Below are positions 8,210 to 18,002 of a stretch of 64,000 nt of DNA, one piece after another. This stretch comes from Pseudomonas veronii. Lineage in GTDB: Bacteria; Pseudomonadota; Gammaproteobacteria; Pseudomonadales; Pseudomonadaceae. Where the stretch lies: the NCBI RefSeq assembly GCF_001439695.1, contig NZ_JYLL01000002.1:124001-188000 (forward strand), in the 5' to 3' direction. A program made the translations under genes and the position numbers. The notes below the pieces were generated by a model. That model made no database searches and had not been told where the DNA came from. It saw only the letters and a program-made list of their open reading frames with translations. How positions within the stretch are numbered: the stretch's first letter is position 1; each line of letters opens with the position of its first letter.

Positions 8210-9651
8210 CAGTGGGCTCCCACAACGGCGATCTTGGCGGCGGCTTCGGCTTCTGCAGGGTCGGAGGCACGCACGGTGCGCCAGACGTTGTAGGCCATGA
8301 ACAGCATGCCGGAGGCAAAGAACGCGCCGCCCAGGGCACGGACGATGTAGCCCGGGTGGCTGGCTTGCAGCGCTTCGACGAAGGAGTAGGTGAGGGTGCC
8401 GTCATCGTTGATCGCACGCCACATCAGGCCTTGGGTAATGCCGTTGACCCACATCGAGGCGATGTAGAGCACGGTGCCGATGGTGGCCAGCCAGAAGTGC
8501 GTATTGATCAACCCGACGCTGTGCATCTGCGCACGCCCGAAGATTTTCGGGATCATGTGGTACAGCGCGCCGATGGAGATCATCGCTACCCAGCCGAGCG
8601 CACCGGCGTGTACGTGGCCGATGGTCCAGTCGGTGTAGTGCGACAGCGAGTTGACGGTCTTGATCGCCATCATCGGCCCTTCGAAGGTCGACATGCCGTA
8701 GAACGCCAGCGAAACCACCAGGAAGCGCAGGATCGGGTCGGTGCGCAGCTTATGCCAGGCGCCCGAGAGGGTCATCATGCCGTTGATCATGCCGCCCCAG
8801 CTTGGCGCCAGCAGGATGATCGACATCGCCATGCCCAACGACTGTGCCCAATCCGGCAGCGCGGTGTAGTGCAGGTGGTGCGGACCGGCCCAGATGTACA
8901 GGGTGATCAGCGCCCAGAAGTGGACGATGGACAGACGGTAAGAGTAGATGGGACGTTCGGCCTGTTTCGGCACGAAGTAGTACATCATCCCCAGGAAACC
9001 GGTGGTGAGGAAGAACCCCACGGCGTTGTGGCCGTACCACCACTGGATCATCGCATCCGTCGCTCCGGCGTAGGCCGAATAGGACTTGAACAGGGTGACC
9101 GGCAACGACGCATGGTTGACGATGTGCAGCATCGCCGTCACCAGGATGAAGGCACCGTAGAACCAGTTACCCACATAGATGTGCTTGGTCTTGCGCTTGG
9201 CGATGGTGCCGAAGAACACCACCGCGTAGATCACCCAGACAATCGCGAGCAAAATGGCGATGGGCCATTCCAGCTCGGCGTATTCCTTGGTGGTGGTGTA
9301 GCCCAGCGGCAACGAGATGCCGGCCCCGACGATCACGGCTTGCCATCCCCAGAAGGTGAAGGCGGCGAGGCCGTCGGAAATCAGTCGCTTCTGGCAGGTT
9401 CGCTGCACGACATAGTAGGAGGTGGCAAATAATGCACATCCGCCGAAGGCGAAAATCACCAGGTTAGTGTGCAGCGGGCGTAGGCGGCCGAAGGTCGTCC
9501 ATGGCAGGCCGAAATTCAATTCCGGCCAGACCAGTTGCGAGGCGATGAAGACCCCGAGCCCCATGCCAAGGATCCCCCAGACCACCGTCATGATGGCGAA
9601 CTGGCGGACTACCTTATAGTTATAAGCAGTCGGACTGATTGCTGTGCTCAT
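8209..9651 (-). CDS. ccoN1: cbb3 cytochrome oxidase catalytic subunit I (copy 1)
   Basis: 480-aa, twelve-helix heme-copper oxidase subunit that reduces O2 with high affinity at the heme b3/CuB centre. Ligand motifs seen: RPLHTN near the N-terminus (low-spin heme b His), WYGHNAVGF (CuB His and the cross-linked Tyr region), [14 protein letters not shown] (CuB His pair) and HVHAGALGW (heme His). The ATG at 9651 ([15 protein letters not shown]) matches the other copy; longer upstream starts add unrelated residues. This copy is next to ccoG, the position of cco-1 in P. aeruginosa. Confidence 0.97.
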   Translation of the reverse strand: MSTAISPTAYNYKVVRQFAIMTVVWGILGMGLGVFIASQLVWPELNFGLPWTTFGRLRPLHTNLVIFAFGGCALFATSYYVVQRTCQKRLISDGLAAFTFWGWQAVIVGAGISLPLGYTTTKEYAELEWPIAILLAIVWVIYAVVFFGTIAKRKTKHIYVGNWFYGAFILVTAMLHIVNHASLPVTLFKSYSAYAGATDAMIQWWYGHNAVGFFLTTGFLGMMYYFVPKQAERPIYSYRLSIVHFWALITLYIWAGPHHLHYTALPDWAQSLGMAMSIILLAPSWGGMINGMMTLSGAWHKLRTDPILRFLVVSLAFYGMSTFEGPMMAIKTVNSLSHYTDWTIGHVHAGALGWVAMISIGALYHMIPKIFGRAQMHSVGLINTHFWLATIGTVLYIASMWVNGITQGLMWRAINDDGTLTYSFVEALQASHPGYIVRALGGAFFASGMLFMAYNVWRTVRASDPAEAEAAAKIAVVGAH

Positions 9652-9735
9652 TCTAAGGTTCCACGGTTTAGGTTTTTTTATAGGTAAAAATCGGTCGCAA
9701 GTATGTAGAAACCGAGGTGCCATTGCAACGCAAGG

Positions 9736-9749
9736 GTGACCTGTGTCAA
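9736..9749 (-). promoter_or_regulatory. Weak ANR-like site upstream of ccoN1
   Basis: On the minus strand the sequence is TTGAC-ACAG-GTCAC, an imperfect match to TTGAT-N4-ATCAA, about 85 bp before the ccoN1 ATG. In P. aeruginosa cco-1 is expressed at all oxygen levels and cco-2 is ANR-induced, so a weaker site here than upstream of ccoN2 fits that pattern. Confidence 0.35.
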
Positions 9750-10095
9750 TGCGTGCCACGCCAGATTCTGCGCCCTTTCCATGTTTGATGTAAGGACAAA
9801 ATCCGAAATCAAAAACTGATCGATCGGACAGGAAATTTTGCGTGACGCGTCGGCGGGTGACTCGCTGTGTGTCGACACGCTGCTGAAGCGATGAACGGTC
9901 AGTGGCACGACAGCCGGTCGCTGCCAGCCTTTGCGCCTGTCATCCCTGCAGAAGTATGCAACCCAGCGCGTGCAAGTCGACCGTCGACCGGTCTGTACCG
10001 ATCCGCTGTGCAGACAAGCGTAGACCCGAATGGCAGGAGGGGAAAGCAGTGCTTTGGAAGGGTGCGACACTTGGTCGCGTAGGAGGGTTGAGCTA

Positions 10096-10116
10096 CCGCC
10101 CCCGGATCAGGGGCGG
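10096..10116 (-). terminator. GC hairpin after ccoP2
   Basis: Stem CCGCCCC (10096-10102) / GGGGCGG (10110-10116) with a 7-base loop, about 20 bases past the ccoP2 stop. No clear T-tract follows on the minus strand, so it may be a pause or mRNA-stabilising hairpin rather than a true terminator. Confidence 0.45.
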
Positions 10117-10134
10117 CAGTTCAGGGGTGGAGCG

Positions 10135-11082
10135 TTACTCTGCCTGGCGTTGCGGCGTTGCGCCGTCAGCGTTGTGGGAGAGGCTGTAAACATAAGCGGC
10201 GAGCAGGTGAACCTTGTCATTGCCTTGCAGCACTTCCTGCGCCGGCATCTGGCCTTGACGGCCGTGGCGAATGGTTTGCTGCAACTGCGCCAGGCTGGTG
10301 CCGTAGATAAAGCCGCTTGGCTCGGTCAGGTTCGGCGCGCCCATGGCTTCGGTGCCGTGGCCTTGCGGACCGTGGCAGGCCACGCAGGTGGTGTTGAACG
10401 TGGCTTGGCCGGCGACCAGGTCGGCGCCGCTGTCGGCTGGCAGTGGCAGCTTGGCCAGGTCGTGACGCACATAGGCCGCGACGTTTTTCACACCGTCTTC
10501 GCCCAGCACTTCGCCCCAGGCCGGCATCGCCGCGTGGCGACCGCCCATGATGGTGGTCTTGATCGCCTCGGCGGAACCGCCCCAGCGCCAGTTATTGTCC
10601 GCCAGGTTCGGGAAGCCATACGCGCCCTTGGCATCCGAGCCGTGGCACACCGCGCAGTTGGAGGCAAACAGGCGCCCGCCCATTTTCAGCGCTTGTGGGT
10701 CTTTGGCGACTTCTTCCACTGGCATGGCCGAGAATTTGGCGAAGATCGGCCCGAACTTGGCGTCGGCCTTGGCCATTTCCTTGTCCCATTCCTTGGTCGA
10801 GGTCCAGCCGCCTTCATAGCCCGGCAGGACGCCTTTCCAGTTGCCCAGGCCCGGGTAGAGGATCAAGTAGCCGACGGCGAACAGCAGGGTGCCGGCGAAC
10901 AGCATGAACCACCACTGAGGCAGCGGGTTGTCGTATTCCTCAATGCCGTCGAAGGCGTGGCCCATGGTCTGGTCGACACTGCCCTTGGTCTCGCCCTTGC
11001 GGGTGCCGAACAGCAGCCAGGTCAGGCCGATCAGGCTGCCGATGGTCAGTACGCAGATCCATGTACTCCAGAAGGTAGTCAT
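10135..11082 (-). CDS. ccoP2: cbb3 cytochrome oxidase, diheme subunit III (copy 2)
   Basis: 315-aa diheme cytochrome c subunit. The first c-heme motif is [17 protein letters not shown] and the second [16 protein letters not shown]. Two membrane segments flank [13 protein letters not shown]. The start at 11082 (MTTFWSTWI) overlaps ccoQ2 by 4 bases, as in copy 1; longer upstream starts are out of keeping with the family. Compared with copy 1 it is about 10 residues shorter, mainly in the linker after LPGY. Last gene of the second operon. Confidence 0.97.
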   Translation of the reverse strand: MTTFWSTWICVLTIGSLIGLTWLLFGTRKGETKGSVDQTMGHAFDGIEEYDNPLPQWWFMLFAGTLLFAVGYLILYPGLGNWKGVLPGYEGGWTSTKEWDKEMAKADAKFGPIFAKFSAMPVEEVAKDPQALKMGGRLFASNCAVCHGSDAKGAYGFPNLADNNWRWGGSAEAIKTTIMGGRHAAMPAWGEVLGEDGVKNVAAYVRHDLAKLPLPADSGADLVAGQATFNTTCVACHGPQGHGTEAMGAPNLTEPSGFIYGTSLAQLQQTIRHGRQGQMPAQEVLQGNDKVHLLAAYVYSLSHNADGATPQRQAE

Positions 11083-11285
11083 GGCCGATTGCTCCTTGTT
11101 GCAGGCGCTTCTTGAGCGTCGGATGGGGTGGCGGTGGGTTCGTCGGCAAACGGCAGCAGGCGTGCCTGCTCGAATTCCGCATTGCGTCGGTTGTTGAATA
11201 CCCACAGCGAGAGGCCGATAAAGGCGATGGCAACGACTAGCGTGCCGAGGCCGCGGATGGTGCCCGCATCGAATTCAAATCCCAT
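11079..11285 (-). CDS. ccoQ2: cbb3 oxidase small subunit CcoQ (copy 2)
   Basis: 68-aa single-helix subunit ([24 protein letters not shown]). The sequence has drifted more from copy 1 than the catalytic subunits have, and the tail is longer and Ala/Thr-rich. It lies 3 bases after ccoO2 and overlaps the ccoP2 start. Confidence 0.93.
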   Translation of the reverse strand: MGFEFDAGTIRGLGTLVVAIAFIGLSLWVFNNRRNAEFEQARLLPFADEPTATPSDAQEAPATRSNRP

Positions 11286-11288
11286 GGC

Positions 11289-11897
11289 TCACCTCTTGCT
11301 CTTGATGGCGGTGCCGAGGACTTGCAGGTACGAAACCAGCGCGTCGATCTCGGTCTTGCCCTTGAGGCTGGCCACTGCGCCGTTGATGTCGTCGTCGGTG
11401 TAGGGCACGCCGAGGGTACGCATCACTTTGAGCTTGGCTTCGGTGTGGCTGCTGTCGAGCGGTGCCGTCACCAGCCATGGGTAAGCCGGCATTTTCGACT
11501 CAGGCACTACGTTGCGCGGGTTGTACAAGTGCGCGCGGTGCCAGTCGTCCGAGTAGCGTGCGCCGACGCGCGCCAGGTCTGGCCCGGTACGCTTGGAGCC
11601 CCACAGGAACGGGTGATCCCAGACGCTTTCGCCCGCAACCGAGTAGTGCCCGTAGCGCTCGGTCTCGGCACGGAACGGACGGATCATCTGCGAGTGGCAC
11701 TGTACGCAACCTTCGCGGATGTAGATGTCGCGGCCTTCCAGTTGCAGCGCGGTGTAGGGCTTCATGCCTTCCACCGGTTTGTTGGTCACGTCCTGGAAGA
11801 ACAGCGGGACGATCTGGGTCAGGCCGCCGATGCTCACGGCAAGCACCATCAGCAGCATCAGCAGGCCGACGTTCTTTTCAATCGTTTCGTGTTTCAT
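11289..11897 (-). CDS. ccoO2: cbb3 cytochrome oxidase, monoheme subunit II (copy 2)
   Basis: 202-aa membrane-anchored monoheme cytochrome c with the heme motif [17 protein letters not shown] and the [17 protein letters not shown] block. I chose the ATG at 11897 (GAGGAG 6 bases upstream) over the GTG one codon earlier. Ten bases separate it from ccoN2. Nearly identical in length and motif order to copy 1. Confidence 0.97.
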   Translation of the reverse strand: MKHETIEKNVGLLMLLMVLAVSIGGLTQIVPLFFQDVTNKPVEGMKPYTALQLEGRDIYIREGCVQCHSQMIRPFRAETERYGHYSVAGESVWDHPFLWGSKRTGPDLARVGARYSDDWHRAHLYNPRNVVPESKMPAYPWLVTAPLDSSHTEAKLKVMRTLGVPYTDDDINGAVASLKGKTEIDALVSYLQVLGTAIKSKR

Positions 11898-11907
11898 CAC
11901 TGACTCC

Positions 11908-13332
11908 TCAGGCCGTCTGCGCGGCAGGGGTGGCTTCGACAGGTTGTGCCGAGCGCACGGTGCGCCATGTGTTGTAAGCCATCAGCAACATGCCGCTGAG
12001 GAACACCGCACCGCCCACCAGTCGCACGACGAAGCCAGGGTGGCTGGCCACCAGGGTTTCGACGAAGGAGTAGGTCAAGGTGCCGTCTTCGTTGATCGCA
12101 CGCCACATCAGGCCCTGGGCGATGCCGTTGACCCACATCGAGGCGATGTAGAGCACGGTGCCGATGGTGGCCAGCCAGAAGTGCGCGTTGATCAGGCCGA
12201 CGCTGTACATCTGCTCGCGGCCGAAGACTTTCGGGATCATGTGATACAGCGCGCCGATGGAGATCATTGCCACCCAGCCGAGCGCGCCGGCGTGTACGTG
12301 GCCGATGGTCCAGTCGGTGTAGTGCGACAGCGAGTTGACGGTCTTGATGGCCATCATCGGCCCTTCGAACGTCGACATGCCGTAGAACGCCAGCGAGACG
12401 ACCAGGAAGCGCAGGATCGGGTCGCTGCGCAGCTTATGCCAGGCGCCCGAGAGGGTCATCATGCCGTTGATCATGCCGCCCCAGCTTGGTGCCAGCAGCA
12501 CCAGGGACATCACCATGCCCAACGACTGTGCCCAGTCCGGCAACGCGGTGTAGTGCAGGTGGTGCGGACCGGCCCAGATGTACAGGGTGATCAGCGCCCA
12601 GAAGTGGACGATGGACAAGCGATAGGAATACACCGGACGTTCGGCTTGCTTGGGTACGAAGTAGTACATCATCCCGAGGAAGCCGGCAGTCAGGAAGAAA
12701 CCTACTGCGTTATGCCCATACCACCACTGCACCATGGCATCCGTCGCACCGCCGTACAGCGAGTAGGACTTGGTCAGGCTGACCGGGATTTCCAGGTTGT
12801 TGACGATATGCAGGATGGCCACGGTGATGATGAACGCACCGAAGAACCAGTTACCGACATAGATGTGCTTGGTATTGCGCTTGGCCACAGTGCCGAAGAA
12901 CACAATGGCATAAGCCACCCAGACGATAGTGATCAGGATGTCGATCGGCCATTCCAGCTCGGCGTATTCCTTGGAACTGGTGTAACCCAGTGGCAAGGTG
13001 ATCGCTGCCAGGACAATGACCAGTTGCCAGCCCCAAAAGCAGAACTGCGCGACTTTCGGCGCGAACAGCTGGGTTTGGCAGGTGCGCTGCACCGAGTAGA
13101 AGGAGCTGGCAAACAGCGCACAACCCCCGAAGGCGAAGATCACCGCGTTGGTGTGCAGCGGGCGCAAGCGGCCAAAGCTGGTCCAAGGCAAGTCGAAGTT
13201 GAGTGCAGGCCACACCAATTGAGCCGCGAGAAAAACCCCGAGCCCCATGCCGACGATGCCCCACACCACCGTCATAATCGCGAATTGGCGGACCACCTTG
13301 TAGTTATAGGCGGTACTTAAAGTAGTGTTCAT
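11908..13332 (-). CDS. ccoN2: cbb3 cytochrome oxidase catalytic subunit I (copy 2)
   Basis: 474-aa heme-copper oxidase subunit with the same ligand motifs as copy 1: [29 protein letters not shown] and HVHAGALGW. Start at 13332 ([14 protein letters not shown]). The central region is almost identical to copy 1; the termini differ more. A near-perfect ANR box lies 105-118 bp upstream, inside the divergent gene, so this is very likely the oxygen-limited, ANR-induced oxidase. Confidence 0.97.
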   Translation of the reverse strand: MNTTLSTAYNYKVVRQFAIMTVVWGIVGMGLGVFLAAQLVWPALNFDLPWTSFGRLRPLHTNAVIFAFGGCALFASSFYSVQRTCQTQLFAPKVAQFCFWGWQLVIVLAAITLPLGYTSSKEYAELEWPIDILITIVWVAYAIVFFGTVAKRNTKHIYVGNWFFGAFIITVAILHIVNNLEIPVSLTKSYSLYGGATDAMVQWWYGHNAVGFFLTAGFLGMMYYFVPKQAERPVYSYRLSIVHFWALITLYIWAGPHHLHYTALPDWAQSLGMVMSLVLLAPSWGGMINGMMTLSGAWHKLRSDPILRFLVVSLAFYGMSTFEGPMMAIKTVNSLSHYTDWTIGHVHAGALGWVAMISIGALYHMIPKVFGREQMYSVGLINAHFWLATIGTVLYIASMWVNGIAQGLMWRAINEDGTLTYSFVETLVASHPGFVVRLVGGAVFLSGMLLMAYNTWRTVRSAQPVEATPAAQTA

Positions 13333-13411
13333 GGTTCCCCATCCACGGTTCAACCCAAGCAAATGCGACACTTGGGCTGGAGTTATAGGCAGACTAAAAA
13401 GCGAGGTAAGC

Positions 13412-14104
13412 ATGGGCAAAGAGCACAAGGCCAGTATTGACGGGGATCAATGGGCACGGTGTGTGCAGGAGCATGGCTGGCTGTGGGATATCGCCTCGGG
13501 TGCGTCAGCGCATACGCCTGTGACGCTGATCCTGGCCCACGGCGCCGGTGCACCGATGGACTCATCTTTCATGAACGACATGGCTGCGCGCCTTGCCAGG
13601 CATGGCGTCAATGTGGTGCGCTTTGAGTTTCCCTACATGGCCCAGCGCCGGTTGGACGGGGGCAAACGCCCGCCCAACCCGGCGCCGAAACTGCTGGAAA
13701 GCTGGCGCGAGGTGTATGCCGAGGTGCGACGCCATGCCGCTGGGAAACTGGCCATCGGTGGCAAGTCCATGGGCGGGCGCATGGCCAGTTTGCTCGCCGA
13801 TGAATTGGAGGCCGATGCCTTGGTGTGCCTGGGCTATCCGTTCTATGCGGTGGGCAAGCCGGAAAAGCCGCGAGTCGCGCATTTGGCCGGGTTGAACACG
13901 CCGACATTGATTGTGCAGGGCGAACGCGATGCCTTGGGTAATCGAGCCGCGGTGCAGGGGTATGACTTGTCACCGAGCATCGAGGTGCTGTGGCTGGCGG
14001 CGGGGGATCATGATTTGAAACCGTTGAAGGCTTCAGGGTTCAGCCATGAGCAGCATTTGGAGGCGGCGGCGGTGCGAGTGGCTCAGTTTATCGGCGCCTG
14101 TTAG
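13412..14104 (+). CDS. Alpha/beta-hydrolase (dienelactone-hydrolase-like, COG3571 type)
   Basis: 230-aa cytoplasmic alpha/beta-hydrolase. Visible elements: the oxyanion region [12 protein letters not shown], the nucleophile elbow [11 protein letters not shown], an acid candidate in VQGERDALG, and GDHDLKP with the catalytic-His candidate. Substrate unknown; relatives are small KAT8/TEX30-type predicted hydrolases. The start at 13412 is set by GCGAGG 6-11 bases upstream; the longer frame from 13325 would run back to the ccoN2 start. Divergent from ccoN2. Codons 9-13 overlap the ANR box of ccoN2. Confidence 0.88.
   Translation: MGKEHKASIDGDQWARCVQEHGWLWDIASGASAHTPVTLILAHGAGAPMDSSFMNDMAARLARHGVNVVRFEFPYMAQRRLDGGKRPPNPAPKLLESWREVYAEVRRHAAGKLAIGGKSMGGRMASLLADELEADALVCLGYPFYAVGKPEKPRVAHLAGLNTPTLIVQGERDALGNRAAVQGYDLSPSIEVLWLAAGDHDLKPLKASGFSHEQHLEAAAVRVAQFIGAC
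13437..13450 (-). promoter_or_regulatory. ANR box for ccoN2
   Basis: TTGAC-GGGG-ATCAA on the plus strand (TTGAT-CCCC-GTCAA on the minus strand), 9 of 10 matches to the ANR/FNR consensus TTGAT-N4-ATCAA. Its centre is 112 bp upstream of the ccoN2 ATG. With usual class II spacing (-41.5) transcription would begin near 13402 and give a leader of about 70 bases. It lies inside the first codons of the divergent hydrolase. Confidence 0.75.
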
Positions 14105-14110
14105 AGCGCT

Positions 14111-14239
14111 ATCGGGGGCAAGCCCCCTCCCACATGAGGTGTACGCGGTTAAATGTGGGAGGAAACAAGCCCTCTCCCACATTCGACTGCATTCCAAGGT
14201 ATGTACGCGGTTAAATGTGGGAGGGGGCTTGCCCCCGAT
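14111..14239. repeat. Cluster of three REP-type elements
   Basis: 14111-14135 and 14215-14239 are perfect inverted 25-mers (core GGGGGCAAGCCCCCTCCCAC). Between them, 14153-14182 is an internally palindromic variant. The 20-base unit GTACGCGGTTAAATGTGGGA occurs directly at 14141 and 14203. The cluster sits between the convergent hydrolase and aer genes and probably ends both transcripts. Confidence 0.85.
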
Positions 14240-14245
14240 AGCGGT

Positions 14246-15811
14246 TTAACGGTTAAAACGCTCTACCAGCGAATACTGAGTATTGGCGGTAACAGTAAGC
14301 TCTTCACTCAACTGCGCCGAGTTCAATGCCTGTTCCGAGGTCTGGTCCGCCAACAGCGCGATGGTGCTGATATTGCGGCTGATCTCTTCGGCCACCGAGC
14401 TTTGCTCTTCCGTGGCGGCGGCGATCTGGGTGGTCATGTCAGTGATGTTGGCCACCGCTTCGCTGATGCCCACCAGTGCCTGGTCCGCTTCCATCACCCG
14501 CGCCACGCCTTCTTCGGCCTGGCGATGCCCGGCGTCCATGGTTTGTACGGCAGCGGCGGCGGTCTGCTGCAGCTTGGCGATCAGGGTATGGATCTGCCCG
14601 GTCGATTCAGCGGTACGCTGCGCCAATTGGCGGACTTCATCGGCGACCACCGCAAAACCACGGCCCATCTCACCGGCACGCGCCGCTTCGATCGCGGCGT
14701 TCAAGGCCAGCAGGTTGGTCTGGTCGGCGATGCCTTTGATCACGTCGACCACGCCGCCGATTTCATCGCTGTCCTTGGCCAGTTGGGTGACCGTCACGCC
14801 GGTCTCGCCAACCGCGGCCGACAGCCGCTGAATCGCCTCGCGGGTTTCCCCGGCGATATCGCGGCCGCGCCCGGTCAGGCGATTGGCTTCCTGGGTGGCA
14901 TCGGCCGTGCGCTGCACATGGCTGGCGACTTCCTGGGTGGTCGCCGCCATCTGGTTGACTGCGGTAGCCACTTGTTCGGTTTCCACACGCTGGCGTTCCA
15001 GGCCGCTGGAGCTGTTGTGCGCCAGGGTGTTGGACTGCGCGGCCTGCTCGTTGAGGTGTTCGGCGGTGTCCTGCAAGCGCGTGAGACAGGTCTTCAGACG
15101 TGCCTCCTGGCTGAGGATCGACATTTCCAGTCGCGCCTGGGCGCCACGGCTGTCGGTATACATCTGCGCGATCAACGGGTCGGAGGTGGTCTGTTCGGCC
15201 AGGCGCAGCAAACGCTTGAGGCCGCGCTGTTGCCAGCTCAGGCCCAGCAGGCCCAGCGGCACCGACAAGCCTGCCGCGAGGGCAAAGCCCCAGTGGGAAT
15301 TGAGCGATGCGCCAATCATGAAGCTCAATTGGCTGACCAGAATAAACGGCAGCCAGTCCTGCAGCACCGGCAGCCACTTGTCCCGCCGAGGAATGGCGGA
15401 CTTGCCCTGATTGATGCGGTGGTAGAGCGCTTCGGCCCGGCGGACCTGCTCGGCGGTGGGCTTGATACGCACCGATTCATAGCCGACCACCTGGTTGCCA
15501 TCGAACACCGGCGTCACATAGGCGTTGACCCAGTAGTGATCGCCGCTCTTGCAGCGGTTCTTGACGATGCCCATCCATGGCAAGCCTTGCTTGAGCGTGG
15601 ACCACATGTGTGCGAACACAGCCGCCGGAACGTCCGGGTGGCGTACCAGGTTATGCGGGGCACGCACCAATTCGTCGCGGGAGAAACCACTGATTTCGAC
15701 GAAAGCGTCGTTGCAATAAGTGATGACACCCTTGGCATCTGTGGTGGAGATCAACCGTTGCTGAGCGGGGAAGGTACGTTCGCGCTGGGTAACGGGCTGG
15801 TTATTACGCAT
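14246..15811 (-). CDS. aer: Aerotaxis receptor Aer (PAS-domain methyl-accepting chemotaxis protein)
   Basis: 521-aa inner-membrane energy/oxygen taxis transducer. The N-terminal PAS domain (about residues 10-120; [37 protein letters not shown]) is of the FAD-binding Aer type. A hydrophobic double segment ([32 protein letters not shown]) forms the anchor, followed by a HAMP-like region and a long coiled coil. The signalling tip is highly conserved ([35 protein letters not shown]). No periplasmic ligand domain. Proximity to cbb3 genes matches P. aeruginosa (PA1561, aer), where it guides cells along oxygen gradients. Confidence 0.94.
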   Translation of the reverse strand: MRNNQPVTQRERTFPAQQRLISTTDAKGVITYCNDAFVEISGFSRDELVRAPHNLVRHPDVPAAVFAHMWSTLKQGLPWMGIVKNRCKSGDHYWVNAYVTPVFDGNQVVGYESVRIKPTAEQVRRAEALYHRINQGKSAIPRRDKWLPVLQDWLPFILVSQLSFMIGASLNSHWGFALAAGLSVPLGLLGLSWQQRGLKRLLRLAEQTTSDPLIAQMYTDSRGAQARLEMSILSQEARLKTCLTRLQDTAEHLNEQAAQSNTLAHNSSSGLERQRVETEQVATAVNQMAATTQEVASHVQRTADATQEANRLTGRGRDIAGETREAIQRLSAAVGETGVTVTQLAKDSDEIGGVVDVIKGIADQTNLLALNAAIEAARAGEMGRGFAVVADEVRQLAQRTAESTGQIHTLIAKLQQTAAAAVQTMDAGHRQAEEGVARVMEADQALVGISEAVANITDMTTQIAAATEEQSSVAEEISRNISTIALLADQTSEQALNSAQLSEELTVTANTQYSLVERFNR

Positions 15812-15884
15812 GGTTATTCAATCCGCAAGGCTTTCAAGGGGTATCGGCGGTGGCGATCATTTATTTAACTTATTTTCGTAATAA

Positions 15885-16676
15885 TCAGCCGGCGAGCATT
15901 GGGTAGGAAAACAGTCCGAAATGCAGCAAATTCAGGCCGAAATGCGTGGCAATCGCCGCACCCAGGCCGCCAAAACGATAAGCAAGGCCATAACCGGCCC
16001 CGGCGATGCTGGCCAGCAGCACCCACTGCCAGCCCGCGCTCAGGTGCGCCAGGCCGAACAGCAGCGAGGCCAGCAGCAATGCGAGGTTTTCGCCGTAGGG
16101 CAAGTGTTTGAGGCGCTGGCTCAGGCCGCCCTGAATGTAGCCGCGAAACAGCGCTTCTTCCACCAGCGTCACCAGCAACAGGTTATTCAGCACCCACAGC
16201 CACGCCTGCTCCGGCCACTTCGGCGCCCAACTGATGATCCCCAGCAACGCCGCGCCGCCCAGGGCTGCGATGGCCGTCAGCGCCAGCGCCAGGGCGGTGA
16301 CGCAGATCGACAGGCGCAATGAACGCCGCGCCACAATCCACGGGCAGGCCAGCAGCAGCCAGAAACCGATCAGTGGTTTGTCTTGGTTGAGGTACATCGA
16401 GAAGGGCACGGCATCGGCGCTGAAACGCTGGGGGGCGATACCGCGCCCGTTGTAGAACCCCGGTAGCCAGTGCATCGCCAGGCCCAAGGCCAAGACGATG
16501 AACAACCCGTGGCCGACGTAGCGCGCCCACGGGGTACGTTGTTGGCGTACCGCATACCCGGCGATCAACAACAGCGCCACGGAGATGGCCGCGAGCACAC
16601 CCAGTTGGCCGTAGAGCAACGCCAGTGCATAGCCGATGGACAGGAGGACGAGATACACCCAGGGCAATGCGGTCAT
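15885..16676 (-). CDS. CPBP-family intramembrane metalloprotease
   Basis: 263-aa polytopic membrane protein with about eight helices. The CPBP (Abi/CAAX-protease-like) signature is present: LVEEALFRGYIQGG (EExxxR), then LLFGLAHLSAGW with His, and a final HFGLNLLHFG. Physiological substrate unknown. I chose the ATG at 16676 (AGGATG 5-10 bases upstream); the longer frame adds an Arg-rich non-conserved head. Upstream and oriented like aer, 73 bp apart. Confidence 0.88.
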   Translation of the reverse strand: MTALPWVYLVLLSIGYALALLYGQLGVLAAISVALLLIAGYAVRQQRTPWARYVGHGLFIVLALGLAMHWLPGFYNGRGIAPQRFSADAVPFSMYLNQDKPLIGFWLLLACPWIVARRSLRLSICVTALALALTAIAALGGAALLGIISWAPKWPEQAWLWVLNNLLLVTLVEEALFRGYIQGGLSQRLKHLPYGENLALLLASLLFGLAHLSAGWQWVLLASIAGAGYGLAYRFGGLGAAIATHFGLNLLHFGLFSYPMLAG

Positions 16677-16772
16677 GTGACATCCTTGGAAAAAACTGCT
16701 CGGTAGTATAGCGAGTGGGTTCCGGCGCCAAAATGAAAATGCCGTCACGCGAAAAGAGCGCTGCCGGAGCGA

Positions 16773-16802
16773 TTGCAAAATATGTCGGCGGTTGGTTATA
16801 GT
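16773..16802 (+). promoter_or_regulatory. Sigma-70-like promoter for the EamA leader RNA
   Basis: TTGCAA (16773-16778) and TATAGT (16797-16802), 18-base spacer. Predicted start near 16809, about 290 bases before the transporter ATG at 17102. Prediction from hexamers only. Confidence 0.5.
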
Positions 16803-16808
16803 CGCCGC

Positions 16809-17092
16809 GTCTTCACCTCCTCAAAAGATCAGCCCATGCCTGCATTCCTGTGCATAGCGGTAGTCGATTCAGCGTCCAGCGCTGTGGTCGTGCCGTGCGG
16901 GAACCTGCAGCCTGCGCAGATCAGCCACTACCCCCCACCTGTCAGTAGCACGCCGGTGTACGCAGTCGTATCACCGCCGGGTGTTGGCATTTCGGGCTGA
17001 TCAGCTGATTGCTGTTGCCCTATGCCCGCCTGAAAAAAACCTACTGAGTTTCAGCCTTGCTTGGCTGAATCGGCTTTTTTGCCTGATTACAG
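16809..17092 (+). promoter_or_regulatory. Structured leader with attenuator-like alternative hairpins (riboswitch candidate)
   Basis: No protein gene I trust lies here. GATCAGCC occurs at 16827-16834 and 16919-16926, and either copy can pair with GGCTGATC at 16995-17002. The second pairing would close a 68-base domain with an inner CGGTG/CACCG stem. Downstream, CTGAAA (17030-17035) can pair with TTTCAG (17049-17054). Alternatively TTCAGCC (17050-17056) pairs with GGCTGAA (17063-17069), just before a T6 run at 17075-17080. These two foldings exclude each other, the logic of a transcription attenuator 20 bases before the transporter's start. A 54-codon frame starting at 16836 ends inside the 16995 stem but has no ribosome site. 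I could not match it to a named riboswitch class. Confidence 0.5.
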
Positions 17093-17101
17093 GTGGTAAC
17101 C

Positions 17102-17962
17102 ATGTCTGTTATGTCAAAACAATCCGTGGCCGCGGCGGCCTCGACGAGCCTGTTCGTATTGCTGTGGAGCAGCGGGGCGATTTTCTCCAAGTTGGGCCTG
17201 GCCCATGCGTCGCCCTTTGCCTTTTTGCTGATCCGTTTTGCCATCGCCCTGGCGGGGTTGGTGATGCTGGTACCGATCCTCAAACTGAAACTGCCACAAC
17301 CCGGCAAGCCGCTGTGGTATGCGGCGGCGACGGGGCTGGTGTTGTTGGGGGCGTATCAGATTTTCTATCTGCTGGCCCTGGACCTCAACGTCACGCCGGG
17401 GATGATGGCGACCATCATGGGCGTGCAGCCGATCCTGACCGTGGTGCTGATGGAGCGCCAGCGTTCCTGGCGCCGGATGTTCGGCCTGGGCCTGGGGTTG
17501 GCCGGCTTGATCATGGTGGTGTACCAAGGCATCGGGTTGTCGCGGATGTCCCTGGCCGGGATGCTGTTCGGTTTGCTGGCCCTGGCAAGCATGACCTTCG
17601 GCTCGATCATGCAGAAGCGCATCACCGATAACCCGTTGGGCACGCTGCCCGTGCAATACCTGGCCGGGTTGGTGTTGTGCTCGGTGTTCGTGCCGTTCCA
17701 GCCGTTCCACTTTGAACACACCGCCAGTTTTTACCTGCCGGTGCTGTGGATGGGCCTGGTGGTGTCGCTGCTGGCGACGCTGTTGCTGTACCGCCTGATC
17801 GCCCGCGGCAACCTGGTCAATGTCACCAGCCTGTTCTACCTGGTGCCGGCGGTGACGGCGGTGATGGATTACCTGATCTTCGGCAATCGGCTCGCGTGGT
17901 TGAGCTTACTGGGGATGGGGTTGATCATCATTGGCCTGGTCTTTGTGTTCCGTCAACGCTAA
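17102..17962 (+). CDS. EamA-family (DMT superfamily) transporter
   Basis: 286-aa inner-membrane protein with ten predicted helices formed by two EamA repeats (first from FVLLWSSGAIFSKLGL, second from GMLFGLLALASMTFGSIMQKR). Members export amino acids or other small metabolites; the substrate here is unknown. The start at 17102 has AGGTGG 7 bases upstream; GTG at 17093 falls inside that site. Preceded by an unusually long structured leader (16809-17092), so substrate- or translation-dependent control is likely. Confidence 0.85.
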   Translation: MSVMSKQSVAAAASTSLFVLLWSSGAIFSKLGLAHASPFAFLLIRFAIALAGLVMLVPILKLKLPQPGKPLWYAAATGLVLLGAYQIFYLLALDLNVTPGMMATIMGVQPILTVVLMERQRSWRRMFGLGLGLAGLIMVVYQGIGLSRMSLAGMLFGLLALASMTFGSIMQKRITDNPLGTLPVQYLAGLVLCSVFVPFQPFHFEHTASFYLPVLWMGLVVSLLATLLLYRLIARGNLVNVTSLFYLVPAVTAVMDYLIFGNRLAWLSLLGMGLIIIGLVFVFRQR

Positions 17963-17972
17963 CCAGCGGACA

Positions 17973-18002
17973 CGCTGTAGGGGCAGGCATGCTCCTACAG
18001 CG
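17973..18002. terminator. Hairpin between convergent EamA genes
   Basis: CGCTGTAGG (17973-17981) / CCTACAGCG (17994-18002), perfect 9-bp stem with a 12-base loop, overlapping the stop codon of the minus-strand transporter. No long T-run on either side. Confidence 0.6.

Larger units (their letters stand above)
9652..10134. other. Intergenic region between the two cco operons
   Basis: 483 bases holding the promoter region of ccoN1 (minus strand) and the 3' flank of ccoP2. I see one weak ANR-like site (9736-9749) and a GC-rich hairpin after ccoP2 (10096-10116). Short frames here show no coding character or ribosome sites. Confidence 0.6.

Noticed and set aside
14111..14239. CRISPR array
   Set aside because: The repeats are inverted palindromic REP elements with irregular spacing, not direct repeats with uniform spacers.
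16836..17000. 54-codon frame in the EamA leader as a leader peptide
   Set aside because: No ribosome site and no codon run for one amino acid; kept only as part of the leader description.
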